Positions 21,761-34,000 of a stretch of DNA of 64,000 nt are shown here, one piece after another. The position numbers were made by a program, and so were the translations under genes. The notes below the pieces were generated by a model that made no database searches, had not been told where the DNA came from, and was given only the letters and a program-made list of their open reading frames with translations. Position 1 is the first letter of the stretch, and the number at the start of each line of letters is the position of its first letter. Source of the DNA: Apium graveolens (lineage: Eukaryota > Streptophyta > Magnoliopsida > Apiales > Apiaceae); assembly GCF_009905375.1 (NCBI RefSeq), contig NW_027418076.1:1-64000 (forward strand), in the 5' to 3' direction.

Positions 21761-23590
21761 CGTCTTCATTGTTACTACAATTATTTTGTAGAGACAGGTT
21801 ATTGCAATTATGACAAAAAGACGTAAATCGGATGAGGTTGATGGGAGAGACTAATACATATCATTGCGTACATGGGAGAGACGAGTACATATCATTGCGT
21901 ACATTAATATAAAATATGTACTTTATTGTGGTTACCACATTAGGTGGTTATTATTAGGGAAATAAACTAATAAATGTTTACTAGGTCAAGATATATGCAA
22001 AAATGTATATATGAATTATTTTCACTTATTATAAGTAAGTGGCAATATATTTAATAAATATCCATATTTTAATTATTATAAAAATATTGTTGTTTGTCAT
22101 CAAGTCCAATATTTTTCTTCAAAACCTATCAATGATATTTTATCACACAATTAGCTAACATATACCATATGTCACATCAGTACCATTATTTATATGCACT
22201 ATAAAAATTAATGAATTAAATATCAACTAAAAAATGTATGCATTAAGCATGCATGTATGTCATAACCATTCGTTTCACTTATTAAATAACTTGTATGTAC
22301 TCATGTCATACTTTAATTATTAAATTTAAACGGTTAAAATGAGTTCAAATTCACAAAAATATAATAAAATAAGGAGTTTACATGTATATAAGTACAATAC
22401 CAACTTTTAATAACAATAAATATTGAATGACACATCAATAATATTTAAATGTGAAAAACCACAAATATTTTTAAAGCAAGGGCCATTGATGGCCTCGGCG
22501 ATGAAAAACAAGGAATATCATGTGCCACACAGCAAAAAATATTCCTTACATACAGATGCATAACAATTAGAGTTAAAGTAACAATAAGTGGTTCAATTTA
22601 GAACATGCGTATGCATTGCAGATTTATAAACCTAGTTATATTAAAATAATTAATAAACATGTCCATTACGATGCCTTATAAAGCTAGTTATATTAAAATA
22701 ATGAATAAACATATCCATTACAATTAGATTAGAGTTAAAGTAACAATAACTAGTTCAATTTAGAACAAGGGTGTGCATTGCACTGTTATAAAGCTAGTTA
22801 TATTAAAATAATGAATAAACATTACGGCCCATAATTATTTTTTTTTTAAAAGTGAACCTAGACAAAAATATAAATGTATACCACAATTCATTTTGTGCAA
22901 GTGCCCAAGGTAAATATATTTTATTAGAAACATTTACTAGATCACAAACTCCAAGTTTTGTATTGACTCAAAATTGTGAATTGAAATATATAACTAAATT
23001 CATATTACAAAGGCTTACCATGTAATATCCAATCTAAATATGTGTCCAAGTATAAGCAAATCAATGAATTACATGCATGAACGTAGACACTCAATTAAAA
23101 ATATATTAGTAACAAATTTCATGCACCAAAATTTAGATTCGAGTGTACATGTCATATCTTTCAATTAATATTAATAATAATAATAAATAATAATAATAAT
23201 AATAATATTTAATATTATTGTTAATATTATTAAGAGTAGAAGTAATTCTGCATAGAATTTTTTCAATTTAATATAAAATTAGAAAATTTACATTAGTTAA
23301 ATTTCTCAAATTATTACTTTAAGTACTAAAATCAATTTATGTAGTCATTTTTAAGATGAAAAGTAAAGTAATACCGAAGATAATATTGTTTCACTGTATA
23401 CAAATTTTAGATGTTACATAAAATATAAATGTAATCAAAATTTAATTTTGTACAAAATATTATGTGTTAGTATGATAAAGCTTTAGTGAGAATTTAAGTT
23501 ACCAAAATGTAACCTCATTTTCATGAATTCATATACTAGCTACCAAAATATTGTACAAATAAATAGAAATCATTTTTTTACAAAAAAATA
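21761..23590. repeat. Diverged second T block
   Basis: It aligns with 18246-20160 at an offset of about 3.5 kb: the same subrepeat markers (gtatatatgaattattttc, gtaccattatttatatgcac), then ttattagaaacatttacta, then aattaatattaataata. A 33-bp tandem repeat around catgggagagacgagtacat lies near 21842-21905. No gene seen. Confidence 0.72.
22622..22826. repeat. Three spaced copies of a ~37-bp repeat
   Basis: The unit begins ttataaagctagttatatta and ends aataaacat, at about 22624, 22676 and 22790. The same trio is at 35980-36177. Confidence 0.85.
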
Positions 23591-25206
23591 AAAATATAAT
23601 TTTGTGCAACAAATTATATATTACCAAAATATGATGTCATGATAAGGTCAAAATATATATATTTATATAAAAAGTAAGGCCCTCTATAGGTTTTTATTTT
23701 CAAAGTAATGCCCCTGTTATATTCCACCAACACATAAAGTTTTTTTAATGGTTATATTCCATCAAGCACATGATTAAAAAACTACATTCAACTTTTGTAA
23801 TCATACTTCTTAGAAAGATGCTTAGAAAGATGTTTTAATGAGAAATGTTAAGAGAGATTATTTGGTGAGCCAGAAGAAGAAGAAAAGGTTATCATCTTAA
23901 AAAATATATGTATGTTTATATTTAGTATTTTTTTCATCCTGGATAAATTATGGCATGTCATGCAATTATAAATTTGATAAAGAACAAAGCTTTATACCAG
24001 TACATCGCACTGGCTATTTGTAAATTGTTATTATAAATATTTTAATTCTAATTTTATTTATTTTTAAATATTTTAATATTATTCTAAATAAATTTAACTT
24101 CAGTTAATTTTATAAATTAAAATTAATAATGTATCTTATAATATACTTATTATATTTTACTTTATGTTTTGATTTCAAAATAATATTTGTTCTTTATATT
24201 TTTAAATAATTTTGTCTATAGTAGTATCTCATACATTTATTTATCTTTTTAGTTATTTCATTTTTCCTAAAATATGATTCTAATAAAAAAATTTGTAATT
24301 AAATACTCAATGTGTGTCTTGTGAATTCAAGTTTTTTTTAATGGAATGTTTGTTTGTTGTAATATCTCATGTAATAATTAATTGATGTAATTTATGTGTA
24401 CATTATTTAGGTATTCATTCTTCTTATTTGTTCTTTTGTCTTTATAACTTTTTAATATTTGTTTTTGGTTTTTATTTAAAGTAATTACATATAATAAATG
24501 ATTAGAATGAATTTTTATAAACAAATTACATCTTTATTTCTTGAATTTATTAGGAAAACTATTGTTTTTTTTAAAAATAATTTTTTTTTTACTTTGAACT
24601 CTGTATGTATTAATTAATTGATATAACTTATTTGTACATTTTTTTATATTTTTTTTATTTATAAATTTGTTCTTTATGTTTGTTTGTTTATATAGCTTTT
24701 TGATATTTGTTTAGGATTTTTCTATAAAATAATTACATATTATAAATGAATAGAATTGGTATAATTGAAAAAACAACATTTTTATTTCATGAGATTAGTT
24801 TTACTTTGAACTTAAGTACTTCAACTTAAACTTGAGTGAGGTTTTTTTAGTAATTTGTTTCATTTTTCTTTAAATATTATTTTGTTTTGTTGTACTTTGA
24901 ACTTCATATATTAATTAATTGATGTAACTTAATTGTGTATTTTTGTTATTTTTTATTTATGTAATTATTCTTTATATATGTTTGTTTGTTTCTATCATTT
25001 TTTTATATTTGTTTATGGGTTCTTTATATTTTTTTATTTAAGTTTAAAATTTAAAAACGAGAATATATACATTATAACTATCAAAGTAGTAATTTAAACA
25101 AATGACTAACACATGATAATTAAAAATAAATGTCGATATTCTATAATTTTTAATTTCACTTAAACCTCATAAAGATACTTAATTCAATTATATTTATGTC
25201 TGAATA
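23591..25206. other. Truncated P block and AT-rich spacer Q'
   Basis: 23591-23990 is a diverged P start (tatattaccaaaatatgatg...) without the YTH exon. From about 23991 it becomes extremely AT-rich with repeated tttgtttgtt and attaattaattgatgtaa motifs and no gene. The last ~150 bp match the flank before the other LTR-pair copies. The whole is repeated at 36945-38559. Confidence 0.7.
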
Positions 25207-25978
25207 TGAAATACAAGGACTTTTTTTAGACAATAAAATATACTTAAATATCAAACTAAAACTACAAATTTTATTCATGTTTCTAATAAGTCTCAAATAA
25301 GCATAGGCAATTTTTTAATCTCAAACATAAATAGCATTATATAGCAAATCTTGAGAGCGTTCCTATATAAACATAATCACTAAAATATTATTCCAAACTA
25401 AGCTAGTCCTTGTTCCAAAAGATTAGTATATCAAAATTTTGTAAGTAATTAACCAAAGAGCCCAGCAAGAAACAGCTCGGGCCACGTGACACAGTTTTAT
25501 AATTTTCCTTACTAAGGTATCATAAGTGTGTGCCCTTGCATTCTCTAAGTATAAAAAGCAACTTCTCAAACTATATGCACAAAAATATTTTAAAGATTTT
25601 AAAATAAGGTAAAGTGTTAAGAGTTAACTTACCTCAGTCACTTGAATGAATCCAAATATAATGCCAAATAATCCTAATTTAAATAGATGAAGCAAAATAT
25701 AATTAATATATAATACCAATTATTTTAAAAATGACATGTATATAAGATGAGGCATAATAACTTTGTCCACACATGTATTCTCAGTGTAAAGGTCACTAAT
25801 GATAAAATTATACAACCCTTATACTAAATGTTCATGCTGACAATAAGGGAAAAATAAATAAATAAAACATGTAAGTAAACTTCTTAAACTTATAAATATT
25901 AACATATACTTATGTATATAAAAATATATATAACTTACGAAAAATACATTATTTGCATAATCACATTATTCCTCAAAT

Positions 25979-26004
25979 ATAATAATAATAATAATAATAA
26001 TAAC

Positions 26005-26039
<35 letters not shown>

Positions 26040-26079
26040 AATAATAATAGACATAATAATAATAATAATAATAATAATA
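25979..26079. repeat. (TAA)n/(TTA)n microsatellite, LTR1 copy 2
   Basis: TAA units with an internal inverted stretch (attattattatt near 26022), capable of forming a hairpin. The Asn-rich frame over it is an artefact of the repeat. Confidence 0.93.
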
Positions 26080-28057
26080 CATGAGGGACAAGTGCATAAA
26101 TCATTTAGTGAGAGAGGAAAGGTGTAAAATATCTTAACAACAAATATACCATTCCAAAAAATTCAATTTTTCATAATATGCAAAAACTATTTTTAATTAT
26201 TTATAACATAAATATATTAATATACATTTGTAAAAAGAATTTTGTCACGTTTACCTTGCATAAAATGTAATTACACACAAATATTTATGTACAAAATACT
26301 ATGACATAACTCATGTGAAATTAATAACTAAAATTTGTTGATGTGATTACATTAGAAAATAATTACCAAAACTAGCACATAGATAACAAAACTTATAAAC
26401 ACATATAAAATAACAAGTAAAATAAGGTGTTTAATGGTAGGTCTGTAGGCAAGACCTCTAACTCCGGCACATAGACTTAAATAGCATGGAAAGAAATTAG
26501 CAGTGTCAAAACATATATACATTCATATGGGAGCACTTAATTGTATATACAAGTCAGAGAGTGAAAATACATGTAATATTATAAAATATAGAATGAAGTA
26601 GAACCTACCTAGTAGGAGAGTCACTGTATAAAGAGAAAAATAAAATTAGTAAGGATTATATAGAACTATTGGTTGAACTTATTTCCTAATTTACTGTGCC
26701 TGTACTCTCCCAGCATTTGAAATTCATACCCACTTTCAGTGAACAAGTCTTATGAGCACTGCTACTTTTTACCCACTAATAACAACAAACTTAAAAATTA
26801 AAACAAAAGTTAATTATTATTTTTAAATGTAATTATTTTAATTTTCAAAACATATAACTCTATCAAATAAATTTTATAATTTACAAGAACAATTAATATC
26901 AATATATAAAATACAAAATATTTTAATATAAAAATCTCGATATTACTTTCTACCCTCCTTAAAAAAATTTGCTCTCAAAATTTAAACATGCAAAACATAT
27001 TTAAATATACCAAAAATATTTCAGTGTGAAGAAACACAAACCAAAAATAGAAGTACTTTTTTTTATAACACACCCAACTAAACTCACACGCCACCGCATG
27101 CACATACATGATAACTTAGGTCAAGCATCACTACTCACAGGTCAAGCCCAGTCTAAAGTAAGGTAACCTAGGCTCTCAATACCATCTAGGCTCTGAATAC
27201 CAACTCTAATACCCAGACTTTTTTTAAACAATAAATTATACCTAAATATCAAACTAAAACTACAAATTTTATTAATGCTTACCATAAGTCTCAAATAAGC
27301 CTACACAATTTTTTATTTCGAAACATAAATAGCATTATATAGCAAATTTTGAGAGACGCGCCTCGAATAAAAACACAATCACTAAAACATTATTCCAAAG
27401 CAAGTTCACCTTTAACATGTGCCAAAAGCTAAGCACCTGAAAGTAATGAGCTAAAGAGCCCTACAATAAAATAATTCTAAACTAGTGGATCAAGTATCTT
27501 AATTTTATAAAACCAAAATTATTATCCGAAAATTCATATGACATAAAATATAACATAATTCTACAGCTGGCTAAGCCACAAATACCTGCTAACACAGTAT
27601 CAAAAGTTCATGATTTCTGTTAATAATGGGGCCCCTTACAAAGGTGTTATAGGTTTGTGCCCTGGCAAAGGCATCATAATTAGCACTCCCTAAGGTATTC
27701 CGGAACTATAAGCAATCACTAATTGGTTCACAAGTGAATTCTTGTATCTAAAACACTCTACTTGATCCATAAATTTTTATATAAAAACAGTGCAAACTAT
27801 TTTAAAAATGACATTTACATAAGATGAGGGCATAGTCAGTATGTCCCCACATATTGTAAGTGCAAAGGTCAGCTAATGATTAAATTATACAACAATTATG
27901 CTAAGTGTTCATTAGGACAACAAGGGAAAAATAAATAAATAAAACACCTAAGTAAACTTCTTGGACTTATAAATACAAGCTAGCATATACTTATGTACAC
28001 AAAAAATTATATTACTTATAAAAAACACAATAACTTCTTAATCACATTATACCTCAA

Positions 28058-28059
<2 letters not shown>

Positions 28060-28095
<36 letters not shown>
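28060..28095. repeat. (TAA)n microsatellite, LTR2 copy 2
   Basis: About 12 units at the standard LTR position. Confidence 0.93.
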
Positions 28096-28670
28096 GTACA
28101 TGAGGGATAAGTGCATAAATCATTTAGTGGGAGAGAAAAGGTGTAAAGTATCATAACAACAAGTATACCATGTGATTTCCAGTCTAAAACTAATTCCAGC
28201 AAATTCAAATTTTCTCAATATGCAAAAACTATTTTTAATTATATATAACATAAAAATATGAATGTACATTTGTAAAAAGAACTATCTCATGTTTACCTTG
28301 CATAAAACTATGACATAACTCATGTGAAATTAATAACTAAAATTTGTTGATGTGATTATATTAGAAAATAATTACCAAAATTAGATAGATAAAAAAACTT
28401 ATAAACACCTATAAAATAACAATAAAATAAGCTCTTTAATCATAGCTATGTAGGCAAGGCCTTTAACCATCCCACATACACTTAAATAGCATGGAAAGAA
28501 ATCAAGAGTGTCAAAACGTATATACATGAAACAGGGGAGCATTTAATTGTATATACAAGTCACATAGTAAAACATGCATCTAATATTATAAAATATAGAA
28601 TGAAGAAGAACCGACCTAGTAGGAGAGTCAGTGTACAAAGAGAAAAAAAACTAGTAAGGATTATATAGAA

Positions 28671-31068
28671 GAGAAAACGGGGCATGAGGACAATCTTAAG
28701 TTTGTCCCCTAAGGTTATAAAAATAGGACGTCTTTCAGTATATACATATGTTTCATCAATTTATTCATAAACACGTCTCTAACCTCACGTCTCTCCCTCC
28801 CTCGAAATCCAAAACCGTACTCCCTTAAAATCCAAATTCACCAGTCATGTCTTAGTCCAATCCTAAAATTAGGATTTTTTTTCATTAAATCAATGGAGAA
28901 CGATGAACATAGTCGGTGTATATAGGAGCCTGAGGAAAAATAGCAGTTATCACATTAGGAAGATTTTGAAGATGAATCACACAACTGTATTCAGGAACCA
29001 AATTCTATCAGAGATGAAGGCTGTCATGTTGATTCATAAGTGCCTCAAATTGGTATGGAATTTCTTACTAGTGAAGTAGCTTACGATTTTTATAAGATTT
29101 TTTCTTTGAAACAAGGATTTGCTACACGAAAATATTCATTTACTAAATTCCAAGATGGTACGGTTATAAAGAGATATTTCGTGTGTAACAAAAAGAGCTT
29201 TAAAGGGCCTGATAAACGAGAGTTGGGGAGGGAAGTAAAACGAAAGAGAGAAACAAGAGAATTTTGTAAGGCTCATATGAATATTCATCAAACTAATGGA
29301 GGAACTTGGTGCATTAGCAGTTTTTATAAAACAGATACACATCCAATGATTGATTCTCCGAAAAAGGATTCTCCAAAAAAGATGGTGTATTTACGTTCAC
29401 ATCATAAAGAACAGCCCAAGATGACCATAGAAGAATATCATAGATGAGAAATTAGGCCAGCTAAAATTTCTCGTTTACTGAATGGATCTGGTCAACCATC
29501 AAATAAAATTACTCTACAACAAGTTAGTGATCATCTGAGAATTAGCCGACAAAGTAACATTGGGAGAAAGTGCGGTGTAGTTATATAAAAGTTTGGAGAA
29601 ACAAGCACAAGATTCTCAATTTTATTATGCAATAGAAATTGATGAGAATCAAGTTTGTAGAAGCATTTTATGGGCAGATGGAAGAGCGAGGAATTCATAT
29701 ATGTTATTTGACGATGTTGTTGTATTTGACATGACGTACAAAACTAATAGTTTTTCAATGCCGTTTGCACAATTTATGGGTGTAAATTATCGTATGTAAT
29801 CCACTTTGTTTGGTTGTGCCCTTTTGGTGGATGAGCGTGAAGATACTTTTATTTGGTTATTTGAAAATTGGTTGAAATGTAGGTGCAATTATTACGAAAC
29901 AAGATCGAGCTATCTGTAGTGCAATTAAAAAGGTTTTTCCGTATACACATCATAGATTTTGTAAGTGGCATCTTGGACTATAGGATGATGAACATATTCG
30001 TTCACTTTGATTTTCGTATAATCCAGAATTTGATGAAATCTACTCTAAATGATCACAAAAAAGTAGAAGCATCGAAGAATCAAAAATATGTTGGACTATG
30101 ATTAATGACAAATACCAACACTATTTTGAAGAGCCTCTGACAGAGAAACAAAAAAGCGAAAAGAAATATTGGAGATGGTTAGAGACCATGCATGTGCAAA
30201 GGCATCATTGGGTGCGAGCTTATTTAGGAAAAACCTTTTTTGCAAGTACCTCTACATTTATGTATCTTTTTATAGTCTTCATATTTTGAGCCATATCTTT
30301 CTTTTCTTACAAGATGTTTATTTGCTCATGCTGCTACTTTTATTTGTTCAGTATGAATCATACAATATTTATAACTATTGCAGGTATGAAATCCATTAAA
30401 AGAAGCGAGAGTATGAGTGTTTTTTTGACGGATTTGTTCATAGTTCTACTGGATTGTCCAAATTTATTGATCAGATGATGGGCATAATAAGGAAGAGAAA
30501 GAAGATTTTATTTGTATGACAATTAAACCCAACTTTGCGGAGATGTATCCGGTTGAGGCTCATACAGGTTTGTACCAGATTGGTTTTCAAAAAATTTATA
30601 GAAGAATTTAGATTATTATTTTATTTTCAGCATAAAAATGTTAAAGGAGAGGGAGAGAATTTAACTTATGAAGTGACCTTTGACTATAAAAATAAACTTG
30701 TATCATACATGGTTGATGTTAATACATCAGATTTCAATTTTGTGTGTACTTGTGCAAAGTTTGAAAATGCAGGGCTGCTGTGCGTGTTATATCTTATGAA
30801 ACAAAAATTCTTCATGAAGACAATTCTTGAGAAGTATATCTTACCAAGATGGATACAAAGTTTCCCATACACTACTTATGAAAGGGTTATAACACGTGAC
30901 TCTAAACTACAAGAATATAATAACCTCCTATTAGTTATCCATTTTTCCCTTCCATTTGGTTGTTTACCATTTTTATATTGTGAAGTTTGCAGATGCTGGA
31001 CAAATGAATACCGTGGAAAAATAGTTCTATCATTAGTTGTTTTTCTATAGTAGTTGTGAGTGTTTTAT
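28671..31068 (+). mobile_element. MULE B: FAR1-type element, 3' end lost
   Basis: It starts gagaaaacgg right after tatatagaa (28662-28670), the same insertion point as MULE A. The 3' TIR is absent: the FAR1 tail breaks at ttttatataa and continues as T sequence cccaactcaatattg. It lacks the copia fragment of MULE A and so shows the original middle of the gene. Confidence 0.85.
28893..31050 (+). pseudogene. FAR1-like MULE transposase, copy B
   Basis: The ATG at 28893 is followed soon by stops in the acidic leader. A 135-codon frame (29040-29447) covers the FAR1 DNA-binding domain with FATRKYSFTKF, FVCNKKSF and EFCKAHMNIHQTNGGTWC. 29593-29799 encodes the catalytic VVFDMTYKTNSFSMPF segment. The second-Asp region near 29893 has decayed (acagatcaagat became acgaaacaagat). 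An intron-like gap (about 30265-30383, acceptor attgcag) precedes GMKSIKRSESMSV, the conserved FAR1 GM.TTQRSESMN box. The frame at 30535-31050 has FVCTCAKFENAGLLC with a 4-bp deletion that destroys the SWIM His. Not functional. Confidence 0.85.
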
Positions 31069-34000
31069 ATAACCCAACTCAATATTGTGGAGAATTATTG
31101 GTGACTTGTAATACTGAGGAAAGGGAAGATAAAAGATGAGAAATCATCTAGATAGAGGTTATTGCATATATGACAAAAAGATGTAAATGGGATGAGGTTG
31201 ATGGGAGAGATGGATAGAGATAATACATATTAACATTAAATAAATACTTTTTTTTGTTACCATATTAGTGGTTTTATACCAAAAAGTGTATATATCAATT
31301 ATTTTCTCCTACTATAAGTAAGTGACAATATATTTATTAATTATACATAATTTTATTATTATAAAAATATTGTTATTTGTCATCAAATTTGATATTTTTC
31401 TTTAAAACCTATCAATGATATTTGATCAAATAATTGGCAACATATACAGTATGTCATATTGGTACCATTATTTAGATGCACTATAAAATTTCCGAATTAA
31501 ATATTAAAAAAATGTACACTAAAAAATATATGGATCATGACCATTCATTTATCTTATTAAATAAATTGTATATACTCATTTCATACTTTAATTATTATAT
31601 ATAAATGGTTATTATAATTATTATTTGTACAGAGTCTTCATTGTTACTACAATTATCAACTAGAAAGAGGTTATTGTAGTTATGACAAAAAGATGTAAAT
31701 AACATGTTTACTAGGTGACCATATATCCAAAAATGTATATATCAATTATTTTCTCTTATTATACGTAACAATATACTAAATAATTATATTAATTTTAATT
31801 ATTATAAAAATATTTTTTTTGTCATCAAATTTAATATTTCCTTCAAAATAGCTCATATTTTATCACACAACTCGGTAACATATACCATATGTCATATTGG
31901 TACCATTATTTAGATGCAGTATAAAAATTTATGAATTAAATATTAAAAAAGATGTCAACTAAAAAATGTATGGACTAAGCATGCATGTATGTCTTGCTTT
32001 GTCTTATTAAATAACTTGTGTATACTAATTTTATACTTTTATTACTATATTTAAATGGTTCAAATGAGTTCAAATTCACAAAAATATAGTAAAATAAGGG
32101 GTTTATATGTATATAAGTACAATACAAACTTTTAATAACAATTAGTGTTTAATGACTCTTCAATAATATTTTTTAACACAAGATCACATATTTTTAACAA
32201 ACTAACACTGCTGATTTCACTGGGTATCTGCTTCTAATTATGCATTGCAAATGCAAAACCTTGCCAGTGTAGCAATAATTATAGGCAAAAAAACATACTA
32301 ATATTATATTGTAGTCAAACATGCCCATGCAATCTCTTGAACATATGAAGAGATATTGAACAAGGGACTGGAAAAATAATTATGGTCAACAATAAAAAAT
32401 ATTAAAGACTTAAATTCAAATAAAAATTAAATGTTAAAAATTGCAAATATTTTTAAAGCAAAGGCCATGGATAGCCCTCAGCCATGAGAAAAATAAGGAA
32501 TATAATGTAATTTAAGTTTAATGTCAAATAAGGAATATCATGTGATTAAAGTTTAATGTCAAATCTTGGAGAACATACAAAAATATTTGAATATTGACCA
32601 ATGCCAGAGCAAAAATTATTCATTACTCCTTACATACAGAAACCAAAACAATTAGAGTTAAAGTAACAATAACTCGAACAATTAACATCACCATTTACTG
32701 CCCATAATTGTTTTTTTATAAAAGTGAACTTAGACCAAAATATAAATGTACACACTAATTCATTTGGCACAAGAGTGCAAAGTAAATATATTTTATTAGA
32801 AACATTTACTAGATCAAAAACTCCAAGTTTTGTATTAATTAAAAATTGGGAAATTAAATATATAAGTCAAAATCATATTAAAAATAATTACTAGTTAATA
32901 CTAGTGTCAAATGTTGAAAATAGTGTAAAAATAGTGGGCAAGAGTTGTATATTTATCATTGAATTATAAGCAAATTAATAAATGCAGACATTCACTTAAA
33001 AATAGATTAGTAACGAATTTCATGTACCAAAATTTAGATGGGAGTTTACACATCATACCTTTCAATTAATATTAATAATAATTAATAATAATAATAATAA
33101 TAATTAATATTATTGTTAATAATATTAAGTGTAATAGTAAATTTTCATAGACTTTTTTCAATTTTATTTAAGATTAAAAATTTACCTTAGTTTAATTTCT
33201 AAAATTATAATTATAAGCACTAAAATCAATCTATGTAGTTATTTTTAAGATGACAAGTAAAGTAAGATGGGAGATAATATTTTTTGACACTATTCAAATT
33301 TTATATGTTACATAAAATATAACTGTAATCAAAATTTAATTCTCTACAAGATATCATGTGTTACTATAATAAAAAGCTTTAGTGGGAATTTAAGTTACAA
33401 AAATATAACGTCACTTTCATGATTTCATATACTGGCCACAAAAATATTGTACAAATAAAGGGAAATAACGAGAAATTCTCTCGTAAGCAAAAAATAGCAA
33501 GGGAAAGAAAAAAAATTACAAAAGCATAAATATAATTTTGTACAAGAAATTATATATTACCAAAATATGACGCCATGATAAGGTTAAAATACATGTTTTT
33601 TATATAAAATGTAACGCTTTCTATAAGTTTTTACTTTCAAAGTAACGCCACAACGGTTATTAAATGTCATGTCAAACATAAGTTACCAAAACATAACTCC
33701 TTTTTGATGGTTATATATTATAGCAACCAAGCACATGATTAAAAAAATACATACAACTATTTTGTAATCTGAGAAAGATGCTTAGAAAAATGCTTTGATC
33801 GGAAATGTTAAGAGAGATTATTTGGTGAGCCAGGGGAGACCCTTGAGAGAAAGAAGAAGAAGAAAAGGTTATCATCTTTCTATAAAATATATGTTTATAT
33901 TTAGTATTTTTTTCATACATAAGATGTGCTAAATTGTGTCATGTCATGTATTTTTACTCAGAAAATGCAATTATATATCAATCTGATAAACAATGAAGAA

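Larger units (their letters stand above)
25207..28670 (-). mobile_element. LTR-pair retroelement copy 2
   Basis: LTR1 is 25207-26947, interior 26948-27204, LTR2 27205-28670 up to the MULE B insertion. The left flank again ends gaata (25202-25206). The interior carries the same polypurine and primer-binding signals (ctaggctctgaatacca). The LTR2 portion that should lie beyond MULE B is missing, and MULE sequence runs straight into T at 31069. LTR2 also lacks about 130 bp near 27793 that copy 3 keeps. Confidence 0.78.

Noticed and set aside
21836..21905. CRISPR-like short direct repeats
   Set aside because: Only two copies of a 33-bp unit without uniform spacers, in plant nuclear DNA; a simple tandem duplication.
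16014..25206. Helitron as carrier of the YTH fragment
   Set aside because: I could not find a convincing 5' TC and 3' hairpin-CTRR pair at consistent edges of P or T; the carrier remains unknown.
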